From assembly GCA_946480915.1 (NCBI GenBank), contig CAMLLO010000023.1:1-64000 (forward strand): a DNA stretch of 64,000 nt. The letters run 5' to 3'. The stretch is from an uncultured Sphingobacteriaceae bacterium. GTDB lineage: Bacteria; Bacteroidota; Bacteroidia; Sphingobacteriales; Sphingobacteriaceae. The first letter of the stretch is position 1. Every line of letters starts with the position of its first letter. The notes under the pieces were generated by a model that saw only the letters and a list, made by a program, of their open reading frames with translations, did no database searches and was not told the origin of the DNA. Both the position numbers and the translations under genes were made by a program. Of the stretch, positions 9,676-18,893 are shown piece after piece.

Positions 9676-10165
9676 ATGGCTACATCAGATTTCACTACTA
9701 CCATATTGGTAGACCAGACCCCGAGAGAAGTATTCGATGCCATCACCAATGTTCGTGGATGGGTGGTCGGAAGAGATTGAAGGCAACACAGAAAAAGTCA
9801 ATGATGAGTTTAAGTATCATTATGAAGATGTCCACCGTTGCGAAATGAAATTAATAGAAGTCGTCCCCAACGAGAAAATCGTGTGGCTGATTAAGGACAA
9901 CTATTTTAAGTTTACTAAAGACAAAAGCGAATGGACAGGTACAAAAATCAGTTTTGACATTTTCGAAAATGATAACAAAACGCAGCTCCGTTTTACTCAC
10001 ATAGGTTTAATTCCCGAATATGAATGTTTTGAAATTTGCTCAAATGCATGGACCCAATACATACAGCAAAGTTTATATAGCCTGATAAGCACAGGTAAAG
10101 GTATGCCCAATGCGAAAGGTAAACCGCAAACTGCCCATGAAAAAGAGCTGAGTTCGGCCTCATAG
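9676..10165 (+). pseudogene. SRPBCC-domain protein interrupted by a one-base frameshift
   Basis: An ATG at 9676 opens MATSDFTTTILVDQTPREVF, matching the start of the next gene (MKVKDYTATILVNATAQEVF), but reaches TGA at 9778-9780. The continuation is in another frame and runs to 10165. Removing one G from the GGG at 9761-9763 restores a continuous protein of about 162 residues with NVRGWWSEEIEGNTEKVNDEF at the junction, aligned to RVSKWWTDDLEGSSQKLNDEF of the paralogue. The family (START/Bet v1-like AHSA1 group) forms a hydrophobic ligand cavity. Either this is a recent pseudogene, a sequencing error at the G run, or, less likely, a frameshifted gene. Codon use on both sides looks normal, supporting a recent event. 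Confidence 0.85.
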
Positions 10166-10197
10166 ATAGAGCAATTCTTCTATTAAAAAATATAAAA

Positions 10198-10638
10198 ATG
10201 AAAGTAAAGGATTATACGGCAACCATTTTGGTGAATGCCACAGCACAGGAAGTGTTTAAAGGCATTAATCGTGTTTCGAAGTGGTGGACAGACGATTTGG
10301 AGGGCAGCTCGCAAAAGCTGAATGACGAATTTACAGTCCGGTTTGGCGACATCCATGTTTCAACCCAAAAAGTAATTGAACTTATCCCCGGTAAAAAAGT
10401 GACTTGGCTGGTTACCGACAGCAAGCTTAATTTTGTTGAAGACAAACAGACCTGGAAGAACACTGAAATTCGGTTCGAACTATCTGAGCAAAACAACAAA
10501 ACCCAAATCAATCTCATTCACGTCGGCTTAGTTCCTGAACTTGAATGTTACCACGACTGTGAAAAAGGCTGGGATTATTATTTTAAAGGAAGCCTATTCA
10601 AATTATTAACAGAAGGAAAAGGAACACCAGGACTTTGA
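10198..10638 (+). CDS. SRPBCC-domain (AHSA1-like) protein
   Basis: An intact 146-residue protein with the whole SRPBCC fold: an N-terminal strand and helix (TATILVNATAQEVFKGI), the WWTDDLEG motif, a central beta-sheet and a C-terminal amphipathic helix (GWDYYFKGSLFKLLTEGKG). These proteins bind lipids or other hydrophobic ligands or help chaperones; no specific role can be given. It is a close paralogue of the frameshifted copy ending 32 bp upstream and lies in the same likely transcript, divergent from the AraC regulator. Confidence 0.88.
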   Translation: MKVKDYTATILVNATAQEVFKGINRVSKWWTDDLEGSSQKLNDEFTVRFGDIHVSTQKVIELIPGKKVTWLVTDSKLNFVEDKQTWKNTEIRFELSEQNNKTQINLIHVGLVPELECYHDCEKGWDYYFKGSLFKLLTEGKGTPGL

Positions 10639-10682
10639 ACCGACTCCTTTGTAAGGATACTTAACACTCAATCAAAATAGAC

Positions 10683-11282
10683 ATGAAAAATTTACTTTTT
10701 GTAGCAATTGCTTTTTTAAGCATGAGCTTTAATAATTCTGCCGGTTTAACTGATGCAGAACGCAAACATGCCTTAAATTTTTTACAGGCGACACAAGAGA
10801 ACTTCCTTAAAAAAGTGAGCGGACTTAGGCAGGAGCAATTGGCTTTTAAACCCGACGCGGCCAGTTGGTCTGTCGCAGAATGTGTGGAACACATTGCTAT
10901 ATCTGAGACTAACTTATTTGGATGGACTGAAAAGGCTCTTAGCGAACCCGCTGATCCATCAAAACGGAGCGAGGTAAAGACGAGTGATGAAGATCTTGTT
11001 AAAATGATCACCGATCGAAGTATCAAAAGAAACGCACCGGAAACGTTTAAACCTACCGGTAGATTTGGCACGTATGAAGCCACTCTTAAGGAGTTCATAA
11101 CCAAGCGGGAAGTCCACATTAATTATATTAAAACTACTGCTGATGACTTACGGAATCATTATTATGATTTGCCGTTTGGAAAAATTGATGCCTACCAGGC
11201 GATTCTGTTTATGGCCGGCCACTGCAAGCGACACACAGATCAGATTGAGGAAATAATGAAGAATGTAAATTTTCCAAAATGA
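10683..11282 (+). CDS. DinB-family putative metal-dependent protein, exported
   Basis: A 199-residue DinB/YfiT-type four-helix protein. Three histidines in the expected places would bind a metal: one in CVEHIAISE and two in AGHCKRHTDQI near the C-terminus. It begins with a hydrophobic stretch (NLLFVAIAFLSMSFNNSAG) that looks like a signal peptide, so it is probably periplasmic. Bacillithiol- or mycothiol-dependent transferase activity is known for some relatives; the reaction here is unknown. It follows the SRPBCC gene by 44 bp. Confidence 0.85.
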   Translation: MKNLLFVAIAFLSMSFNNSAGLTDAERKHALNFLQATQENFLKKVSGLRQEQLAFKPDAASWSVAECVEHIAISETNLFGWTEKALSEPADPSKRSEVKTSDEDLVKMITDRSIKRNAPETFKPTGRFGTYEATLKEFITKREVHINYIKTTADDLRNHYYDLPFGKIDAYQAILFMAGHCKRHTDQIEEIMKNVNFPK

Positions 11283-11339
11283 GGTTTTAATTGCGCTGGA
11301 AGAGTGGAAGTAATACTCATACAGAGCCTGTAAAAACGA

Positions 11340-11460
11340 AGTTTCAATTCTCTCGTCACCTCGAGCGCACCCCGTGGCAGGGGCTGCGCGGAGAGAGGTC
11401 TCCGGGCTATGGAAATACAGGATGCACCGCGGCGATATCTCACCCGCACAATTCTATCGC
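11340..11460. repeat. Intergenic palindromic repeat remnant
   Basis: Between the converging DinB and GH105 genes lies a GC-rich imperfect hairpin (CGCACCCC, short loop, GGGGCTGCG at about 11368-11391) flanked by CTCTC and GAGAG. It is followed by ACCGCGG and ATATCTCACCCGCACAAT (to 11452). The last part recurs with one mismatch at 21532-21556. It resembles the dispersed CTCGAGCGC-type elements common between Bacteroidota genes, but no more than two or three degenerate copies are visible here. Confidence 0.5.
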
Positions 11461-11475
11461 ACTTACCAAAACACT

Positions 11476-12807
11476 TTACTTCCTTCTTTCATACTCCAAA
11501 CTAGCCAAAATGAATGGCCCGATTGCCTTGCCCTCATTTTGTGTAACCGTGACATCCTTACCACATAGATAATAATTAACTGTCCCGGTTCTCGACTTGT
11601 CTTTCGCCGGCCCCAAACCCGCCGAAGCGCAGGATTGTAGTATGCTGAGTTGCCCATTGCTTTCTTCACGAATGAAGTTGGTCAGCAAGCCCCGGTAGGC
11701 TTTCTCTGCCACAGGTAAATAAGTTTTTTTATCTAAAACGCCTAAACGGATGCCTTTTAAATAGGCATAAGTAAACATTGACGATGCTGATGACTCGAGG
11801 TAATTCGCTTTGTCGCATTGATTATAAACGTCCCCGGCAAGCTCGTCACCTCTATTGTCGGCTTTCTTCGAGCTGTCGTACTGTAAAAGCTGGTACCACA
11901 CACCGGCCTGCTTATCCTGGTATCGTGCCAGTCCTGCTGCTACCTGATTTACGTTTTCCCTTAAGGCATTGTAGTCCTTGTGCTCCTTGGGCATAAACTC
12001 GAGTACATCGACCAGTGCCGCGAAATACCAGCCCATTCCCCGTCCCCAGAATTCCGGCGAACAGCCTTTGTACGGACTGTTTTTTCTGGCCCAAAATGAG
12101 TTTTCGTCTTGCGGATCGGCGCTCCAGGCATGGTAATTAAGTTGTTTGTCCCGGTCGTATGTATACTGGTGGATAGTTTTGAACTGCAGGGCAATATCAT
12201 CCCAAGACTGAATATTATCCTCGCTGCCTTTTTCTTTGCCAAAATTGCCCTGCCATTGAGCATACAGAGCCGGACCCATGTACAAACCATCGAGCCACAT
12301 CTGGTTTGGATACTGTGCTTTATGGAAAAAACCTCCGGCTCCCGGTTTGGATGCATCGATGCGATTATGACTGTACTTAAGCTTATTTCGCAAAAACGTT
12401 GCACAATTCTTATAGCGCTGCGCATCGGCGGTGTTACCTTTTTTTAACTCAGTCTGATATAAAGTAAAAAGAATCTTCCCTGCTGCCAGATCATCTATAT
12501 TACTCTTGCCAACCTCGACAGTGTCCTGTCCCTGTAAGCAGTGATCGGCATAAGCCTTTACAATCTGGTAGTACTCTTCTTTTTCAGGATATTGCTCCCA
12601 AGCTTTTAAAACACTGAAAGCAACCAAACCCGGCACATAGTCCCAGTGGGCTTTGGCCAATTGCTGTTCGTTTCTGTTGGTATTGAAACTCTTCATAGCG
12701 CGAGTTTCTACCATCTTCCTGGAATAAACGGTCTGGAGCTCCAATTTTTTTAAAGGAGTGTTACAGGCAGCAAAACTGCATGCAAGGATAAAGAGATACT
12801 GTTTCAT
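11476..12807 (-). CDS. GH105/GH88-family unsaturated uronyl hydrolase, lipoprotein
   Basis: A 443-residue alpha/alpha-barrel enzyme of the YteR/YesR type, which releases the unsaturated uronic acid left by pectin or rhamnogalacturonan lyases. Motifs seen are the catalytic-Asp segment MWLDGLYMGPALY, HAWSADPQ, the WGRGMGWYFAALVDVLEFMP helix and a late ESSASSMFTYAYLKG. The first residues end in SFAAC, a lipobox with Cys15, so it is predicted to be membrane-anchored in the periplasm or on the surface. It stands alone and converges with the DinB gene. The exact substrate is inferred from the family only. Confidence 0.9.
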   Translation of the reverse strand: MKQYLFILACSFAACNTPLKKLELQTVYSRKMVETRAMKSFNTNRNEQQLAKAHWDYVPGLVAFSVLKAWEQYPEKEEYYQIVKAYADHCLQGQDTVEVGKSNIDDLAAGKILFTLYQTELKKGNTADAQRYKNCATFLRNKLKYSHNRIDASKPGAGGFFHKAQYPNQMWLDGLYMGPALYAQWQGNFGKEKGSEDNIQSWDDIALQFKTIHQYTYDRDKQLNYHAWSADPQDENSFWARKNSPYKGCSPEFWGRGMGWYFAALVDVLEFMPKEHKDYNALRENVNQVAAGLARYQDKQAGVWYQLLQYDSSKKADNRGDELAGDVYNQCDKANYLESSASSMFTYAYLKGIRLGVLDKKTYLPVAEKAYRGLLTNFIREESNGQLSILQSCASAGLGPAKDKSRTGTVNYYLCGKDVTVTQNEGKAIGPFILASLEYERRK

Positions 12808-13029
12808 GATTGGGGCAAAATAGGATTTTTTTAGCAGCGGTTCCTATTCTCTACATAAACTGTTTTCAAAATATTTAACTAAAGACATAAGAACAAGAGA
12901 TCAGTTCGAACGTTAAATCAATACAGTTTCTGCATTGAAAATCAAAAAGATACAGTGAAGTTGTATAGATAATGTCGTCGGTATCTAAGCCAGTCAGAAT
13001 AAATAATATTGATTAGAAATTGTTGCGTT

Positions 13030-14898
13030 ATGGCTATGAATGTTACACGAATGCCTGTCCATTTTGATCCTGATCCAAAACGGGTTATCGTTCGTTTTTT
13101 TATGCCCGGAGGGCCCGGCAGAGCCAAAAAGATTATTTCCCGTGTTATGGAGTTATCGGAGAGTGACGCTTCGCAGGTTCTTAACCAAACACTTCGTGAT
13201 TTTTCTAACCGGCACCGCAATATAACCCGCATTTTTTCTAAACATTTCGATCGTGTTTTACACTTGTTAGTAGAGCTGGGTTACGATCCCCAAAAAATGA
13301 AAAAGGAGCGTCAGCTTTTGGTGGGGGCTTATTTCACACATGAGTACTCAATTGAATCGGCGGCGTTTTTCAATCCTTCTTTGATAGAGGACCCGGATCA
13401 ATCGCATCTTCAAAGTAATCAAAAGCGGGTCATCGTAAGTTTTAGAGCTACAGGGGAGGGGCATGTGTCATCCGTCGTTTTTCGCGGCGGGGTGCTTGGT
13501 GCTGATAATAATATTGAATTTGATCCGGCCAGCCGACTGGTAGATGAAGCTGAAACTATCAAACTTCATATTTATGAAAAGTCTAGCTTTTTATCAAAGC
13601 TGCATGATATGCACCTGGAAGATTATGATGTAGTTGATAAGATTTTTAGTCCTTTGGGTGATACTTTCGTTTTTAATGATTTGAGAAATAGAATTACAGA
13701 GTATCAAAAGACCGATGAAATAAAAATCACCGATCAAAAAGTATTACAATCGATTAAATGGATTGCCAACGCACAATATCAGATTACATTTTCTTTCGAT
13801 ACGGCAATAGCCGAGCGGGTCATCTTTCCGATAAGCGATACAGAAAGCAACGGCATTGAGGATGCCCGATTTGTGCGCTTTACCGAAGATGACGGAGATA
13901 CCCGGTATTATGCTACTTATACGGCCTATAATGGTTTTGTTATTTTGCCTCAGCTAATTGAGACGAGTGACTTTTATACATTTAAGATAATGCCGATTTA
14001 TGGAAAATACGCGCAGAATAAAGGGATGGCGCTTTTTCCGAAAAAGGTTAATGGGTCCTATGCTATGCTTTCACGCAATGACGGGGAGAATAATTACATT
14101 ATGTATTCTGACCAGATTAATAATTGGGATAACGACCCAGTATTACTTCAGGAGCCTCGTTTCCCCTGGGAGTTTATACAATTAGGAAATTCAGGATCGC
14201 CGATTGAAACCGAGCATGGTTGGCTAGTGATAACTCATGGTGTGGGTGCCATGCGCAGGTATTGCTTAGGAGCTATTTTACTTGATCCGGATGATCCGAG
14301 CAAGGTAAACGGGCAACTACCAATTCCATTACTTACGCCTAACGAAGAGGAACGTGAAGGCTATGTACCTAATGTGGTATATTCTTGTGGTTCAATAATT
14401 CATAATAATACATTAATTATTCCGTATGCCATGTCTGATTATAGTTCGGGGTTTGCAAGTGTTTCTATGGATGAGGTCTTTGAAAGTATGCTTTTTAAAG
14501 GAAGCAAAAAAGAATCGAACCGGATTGCTAAGAAGAGCCGCACTATACTGTTAGCGGAAGACAATGAATTATCCCGGTTAATTACTGCCAAAATACTTAC
14601 CGATGAAGGGTACAATGTCGTGCTTGCCGCTGATGGCATGGATGCTTTAATGGAAATAAGCAAAAGGCCTTTTGATTTGATTTTATCGGATATTTCAATG
14701 CCTAATGTAACAGGATACCAGTTACTGGAAGTTCTGAAGTCTAAGAATATAAAAATTCCAGTTGTTTTTCTCACGAGCCATACTAGCGAAGAAGATGAAG
14801 TAAAAGGTTTGGAACAAGGTGCCGTTGAATATCTTAGAAAACCAATTGCCAAAAACTTATTGGTATTAAGGGTTAATAAACTGTTTAACTTGAAATAA
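13030..14898 (+). CDS. GH130-family glycoside phosphorylase-like enzyme fused to a response-regulator receiver domain
   Basis: A 622-residue fusion. Residues 1 to about 485 form a GH130-type five-bladed propeller (GIEDARFVRF with likely catalytic Asp278, YYATYTAYNG, NKGMALFPKKVNG, GSPIETEHGWLVITHGVG, EGYVPNVVYSCG), a family that phosphorolyses or hydrolyses beta-mannosides. Residues 505 to 622 are a complete receiver domain: acidic pair Glu510/Asp511, phospho-acceptor Asp554 (LILSDISMP), Thr582 and Lys604 before Pro. The stand-alone paralogue at 19891-21351 ends exactly where the receiver begins here. The ATG at 13030 is preferred over an upstream TTG by alignment with that paralogue. Enzymatic control by phosphorylation is inference. 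The related GT108 mannosyltransferase/phosphorylase family is an alternative. Confidence 0.9.
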   Translation: MAMNVTRMPVHFDPDPKRVIVRFFMPGGPGRAKKIISRVMELSESDASQVLNQTLRDFSNRHRNITRIFSKHFDRVLHLLVELGYDPQKMKKERQLLVGAYFTHEYSIESAAFFNPSLIEDPDQSHLQSNQKRVIVSFRATGEGHVSSVVFRGGVLGADNNIEFDPASRLVDEAETIKLHIYEKSSFLSKLHDMHLEDYDVVDKIFSPLGDTFVFNDLRNRITEYQKTDEIKITDQKVLQSIKWIANAQYQITFSFDTAIAERVIFPISDTESNGIEDARFVRFTEDDGDTRYYATYTAYNGFVILPQLIETSDFYTFKIMPIYGKYAQNKGMALFPKKVNGSYAMLSRNDGENNYIMYSDQINNWDNDPVLLQEPRFPWEFIQLGNSGSPIETEHGWLVITHGVGAMRRYCLGAILLDPDDPSKVNGQLPIPLLTPNEEEREGYVPNVVYSCGSIIHNNTLIIPYAMSDYSSGFASVSMDEVFESMLFKGSKKESNRIAKKSRTILLAEDNELSRLITAKILTDEGYNVVLAADGMDALMEISKRPFDLILSDISMPNVTGYQLLEVLKSKNIKIPVVFLTSHTSEEDEVKGLEQGAVEYLRKPIAKNLLVLRVNKLFNLK

Positions 14899-15247
14899 AT
14901 GCACTTGTGCGGAAGGGGGGACAGGATGGAAATGCCGATATTTTAAACACCTGCCCAACCACAGATTTTTTTCACAAAACTCAGAGGGTGGAGAATGCCT
15001 TTCGTTAGCAGCCAGAAGATTTACAATTACGTTTTTCGGCAACCCAATTTTGACCTTGGGCGCCTTTAAAGACCAGGTAGCATTATCGCTGCATTCGCTT
15101 ACAAATGGTTGTTATTCGGCCAACTTCATTTGCCTCTTTATATATAAAAATAGCAATGGATGATCTGGTTGGAAGTAAAAATAATATTAGAAAAATCAGA
15201 TGAAACATAATCGAAATTGAATCATTAATACTCAGGAGGGCGCTTTT
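14899..15247 (+). other. Non-coding spacer, 349 bp, ending in a canonical Shine-Dalgarno
   Basis: No gene or strong hairpin is recognised. Short ATG frames here are under 30 codons and match nothing known to me. The only clear signal is AGGAGGG at 15234-15240, 7 nt before the ATG of the universal stress gene, an unusually strong ribosome-binding site for this phylum. Confidence 0.6.
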
Positions 15248-16330
15248 ATGAAACCGTTTACTGCGAAATTCCGAACCGGTAACCTGGATTTTGGAGTTAT
15301 AATAACACCATCAGAGAATAATAGAAAATTCAAAGTTGAAATGGTTACGGGCGAGCGAAATCCCGCAATTCTCACTCGTTCGGATAATGATCAATGGATA
15401 ATCGAGACCAAAGGGGTTCTTAATGTTTCAGATGAGGAATTTCAACAACTGGAACGGGCCATTGATGAATGTCTGAATAAAGTGTACGGTATGAAAACTA
15501 TTGTTGTACTAACAGATTTCTCAGACGCTGCATTTAACGCGGCCCGGTATGCCGCGGCTTTAACACATCAGCTGGGAACATCTGATATGATATTGTATCA
15601 TTCTTATCAATTTCGTTACAAGACAAAGAGCCTGCCCGAATTCATGCCCGCCGGCTCCGTTGAACTTTATAATGAAAGTGTTAAAGATCTTGAAGATTTA
15701 AAAAGCAAACTTCAACCGCTGGTAAATGAAAAAACAACTATAGAGATCCGTACAGATGAACGTCCGCTTATTGATGCAGAACAGTTGATTGCTGAGCAGC
15801 AGAATGCTGGCCTGGTTGTGATGGGTATAACTGGTAAAAGCAATCTTGAACAAATACTTGTGGGCAGCAATGCGATTAATGTTGCAAAAGAATGTTCAGC
15901 CCCTTTACTCATAGTGCCAAAAGAAGCAACGTTTGAAAGTATAAAGAGGATATTATTTGCCTGCGATCTTAGAAAAATTTCCAACACGACCCCGGTAAAT
16001 ACTGTAAAAACATTTGTTCATGCTCTAAAGGCTAAACTTGTCATTCTAAACGTAGAACCTAAGGAGTGGGATCATTTTAATCAGGACACGGTTTCTCAAC
16101 AGTCCTTATTGCATAAACAATGGGATGATGAAAAACCGGAATACCATTATATTAATCACGATGATGCAGCCGACGGAATTATGGGGTTCGCGCTTGATCA
16201 TGACATACAAGTGGTAATTACCGTGCCTCAAAAGTACGGTCTCTTTGAAAGTCTGTTTCATCGCAGTCTCACTAAAAAATTAGCTTTCCATACAACAATT
16301 CCTTTATTACTATTAAAAGAGGAGATTTAG
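15248..16330 (+). CDS. Tandem universal stress protein with extra N-terminal domain
   Basis: A 360-residue protein. Residues 82 to about 225 form a UspA domain starting MKTIVVLTDFSDAAFNAARY, with a perfect ATP-binding G-2x-G-9x-GS motif (GITGKSNLEQILVGS). Residues 230-360 are a second UspA domain without that motif. The first 81 residues are an additional small domain (mixed strands, then EEFQQLERAIDECLNKVYG) not part of usual Usp proteins. The start at 15248 is supported by the AGGAGGG ribosome site; Met82 is a possible internal start. Location between the GH130-receiver fusion and two glycosyltransferases ties it to that locus. Confidence 0.9.
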   Translation: MKPFTAKFRTGNLDFGVIITPSENNRKFKVEMVTGERNPAILTRSDNDQWIIETKGVLNVSDEEFQQLERAIDECLNKVYGMKTIVVLTDFSDAAFNAARYAAALTHQLGTSDMILYHSYQFRYKTKSLPEFMPAGSVELYNESVKDLEDLKSKLQPLVNEKTTIEIRTDERPLIDAEQLIAEQQNAGLVVMGITGKSNLEQILVGSNAINVAKECSAPLLIVPKEATFESIKRILFACDLRKISNTTPVNTVKTFVHALKAKLVILNVEPKEWDHFNQDTVSQQSLLHKQWDDEKPEYHYINHDDAADGIMGFALDHDIQVVITVPQKYGLFESLFHRSLTKKLAFHTTIPLLLLKEEI

Positions 16331-16613
16331 TAGCCAGAGGATTAAGTATTCGAGGCTCAAAAACCACCAGATATTTTATTTGCTTAAATTTTTTTAGAAA
16401 AAGTCAACAACAATAACAACATTAAAATGTACTACCTACATGGATCCCAATTTGTTATAGATCAGCCTCGGATGAACGGGATGTAGAAAAGCTTCTCAGA
16501 CAGAAAAAAGAAGCTAAAGTCAGTGAACTAAATCTTACTTAACAGTGAACCAAAAAAACTGAACGTAAGATTAAATCTGCTGAATATTTAATAAGTGATA
16601 CCTATAACCAGAT

Positions 16614-18893
16614 ATGAAAATAGCATATATTTCAACCTACCCTCCACGTGAATGTGGATTGGCGACTTTTAATCATAATCTTATAAGGGCTATAAATTCT
16701 AGTTTTTCAACTAAAACTCTATCCCAATCCTGCTTTGTTGTTGCTTTAAACAATTCTGAAAATATGCAGGAGTATGATTATCCAGATGAAGTTAAATGTG
16801 TGATCAGACAAAACTACCAAAATGACTATACTGATGCGGCTAATTTTATAAATGCCAGCAATGTGGACGCATGCATCCTTCAACATGAATTTGGAATTTA
16901 TGGCGGTGAAAGCGGAGTTTATGTTCTTCCTTTTCTTAACAAACTTGAAAAACCTCTTATTACAATTCTTCATACCATATTAAAGTCGCCTACCTTCTTG
17001 CAAAGAGTTATTATTCTCGAAATCGCAAAGAGGTCTGCAAAAGTGGTTGTAATGAGTAAACGTGCTGTAAAATTTCTGATTGAGATTTATCAGGTGCCTG
17101 AAGAGAAAATTCAGCTTATTGAGCATGGAGTGCCAGATCTGGAAGCTCCGGATGTTAATCCTGTCAGAGAGTTTTCGGAATTGAAAAATAAGCGACTGTT
17201 ACTCACTTTCGGATTACTCAGTAGAAATAAAGGGTTAGAGACAGTGATTCAAGCATTACCCCGAATTGTACAAGAGCATCCTGATGTAATGTATGTTATC
17301 TTAGGAAATACACATCCCGGAATAGTGAAAAATTCTGGTGAAGAATACCGGGACGCGCTAAAACAGCTTGCCGTTGAATTAAAAGTTGATCAGCACCTTA
17401 CCTTTATTAATAAGTTTGTTTCAGAAGACGAGCTGATTAATTACTTGACAGCCGCCGATATCTATATTACCCCGTATTTCAATGAAGCTCAAATTACTAG
17501 CGGTACACTTTCATATGCTGTTGGGGCGGGGGCCGCTATAGTATCTACTCCTTACTGGCATGCCCAGGAACTTTTAGACGATAATCGTGGGCGTTTATTT
17601 AATTTTAAGGATGAGCTTGGACTTGCCAGTATTGTTAACCAACTCCTCGAAAGTCCGGAAAAGCTAAATACATTAAAAAATAATGCTTACCAATACGGTC
17701 TTAAACTTCGCTGGCCAAAAATAGGGCTTGAGTATATTGATCTGGTTGAAAATGCTGTAAGAAACCCTGATTATAGTGAAAAGATCCTCAGTCAGATTAT
17801 TGATCCCGGCGTGATGCCAGAATTTGATTTGGCATATGCAAAACGGTTAACAGATGATACCGGTATTTTTCAACACGCTAAGTATGGTATTCCTAATCGT
17901 AAAGAGGGTTATTGTCTGGACGATAATGCCCGTGCTCTGATTATGGCATTAATGGCATACCAGATGAATAAGAACAAAGAAGCTCTCGATTTACTTCCCG
18001 TTTACTTAAGCTTTATACACGATATGCAGCTAGATAACGGTAATTTCCGTAATTTCCTAAGCTTTAGCAGGCAATACCTTGATGACGAGGGTTCTGATGA
18101 TTCCTTCGGCCGCACTATCTGGGCCCTGGGCTATCTGATACATACTGCCCCGAATAATTCATACAGAGAACTGGGGCAAGAATTATTCCTCAAGTCTATC
18201 CCTCACTTCCAAAAGCTGACACATCTTCGAGGAATAGGCAATGCAATTACAGGTATAAGTTATTATTTAAGAACTTATCCTTATGATGAGAGATTAGTGC
18301 AGGAACTCAAAACGCTAACCAATAAATTGATGGAAGCGTATCATGTCACAAAAGGGGAGGACTGGCATTGGTTTGAAAATCATCTGACTTATGATAATGC
18401 CATCCTGCCTTTGGCTTTATTTCATTCGGCAGAGATAACAAGAAATGAAGATGTAAAAAGGGTCGCCTTCGAAGCATTAATATTCATTGAAAAACTTACC
18501 GTTAGCAATGATTATCTGAATCCTATAGGAAATAATGGATGGTACCTTAGAGATGGGAAAATGCCGCTGCATGATCAACAGGCTATTGAAATAATGGCTA
18601 TGGTATTGATGTATTTCCAGGCCTATCGCGTAACCGGGGAGACGAAGTATTTAAAGAAGGTATTTTCAAGCTATTTATGGTTTCTGGGAGAAAATTCGCT
18701 TCGTGTACCTTTATACGACACAGAAATCAAAGGCTGCTGCGATGGTTTACAGGAATCAGGCATTAACCGAAACCAGGGAGCAGAGAGTACATTAGCCTAT
18801 CTTATTTCTCATCTAACGGTACTTCAGGCTTTTAAACATGAATATCTGAATAACGAGAATATAGAAAAGCAGAAAAGCTTATTGTTTAAATGA
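16614..18893 (+). CDS. GT4 glycosyltransferase fused to a C-terminal alpha/alpha-toroid domain
   Basis: A 759-residue cytoplasmic protein. Residues 1 to about 385 are a GT-B, GT4-type transferase (YPPRECGLATFNHNL, HEFGIYGGESG, LLTFGLLSRNKGLE, then YFNEAQITSGTLSYAVGAGA in the donor-binding part). From about 400 to 740 there is a helical-hairpin region (GYCLDDNARALIMALM, DDSFGRTIWALGYL, DWHWFENHLTYDNAILPLAL, PLHDQQAIEIMAMVLMY) resembling six-hairpin glycosidase or epimerase toroids. It overlaps the next gene by ATGA, so the two are translationally coupled. Donor and acceptor are unknown; mannose is suggested by the GH130 neighbours. Confidence 0.88.
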   Translation: MKIAYISTYPPRECGLATFNHNLIRAINSSFSTKTLSQSCFVVALNNSENMQEYDYPDEVKCVIRQNYQNDYTDAANFINASNVDACILQHEFGIYGGESGVYVLPFLNKLEKPLITILHTILKSPTFLQRVIILEIAKRSAKVVVMSKRAVKFLIEIYQVPEEKIQLIEHGVPDLEAPDVNPVREFSELKNKRLLLTFGLLSRNKGLETVIQALPRIVQEHPDVMYVILGNTHPGIVKNSGEEYRDALKQLAVELKVDQHLTFINKFVSEDELINYLTAADIYITPYFNEAQITSGTLSYAVGAGAAIVSTPYWHAQELLDDNRGRLFNFKDELGLASIVNQLLESPEKLNTLKNNAYQYGLKLRWPKIGLEYIDLVENAVRNPDYSEKILSQIIDPGVMPEFDLAYAKRLTDDTGIFQHAKYGIPNRKEGYCLDDNARALIMALMAYQMNKNKEALDLLPVYLSFIHDMQLDNGNFRNFLSFSRQYLDDEGSDDSFGRTIWALGYLIHTAPNNSYRELGQELFLKSIPHFQKLTHLRGIGNAITGISYYLRTYPYDERLVQELKTLTNKLMEAYHVTKGEDWHWFENHLTYDNAILPLALFHSAEITRNEDVKRVAFEALIFIEKLTVSNDYLNPIGNNGWYLRDGKMPLHDQQAIEIMAMVLMYFQAYRVTGETKYLKKVFSSYLWFLGENSLRVPLYDTEIKGCCDGLQESGINRNQGAESTLAYLISHLTVLQAFKHEYLNNENIEKQKSLLFK

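Noticed and set aside
11291..11572. Frames running through the repeat at 11.4 kb
   Set aside because: They cross a palindromic repeat and the antisense of the GH105 gene; no protein-like features.
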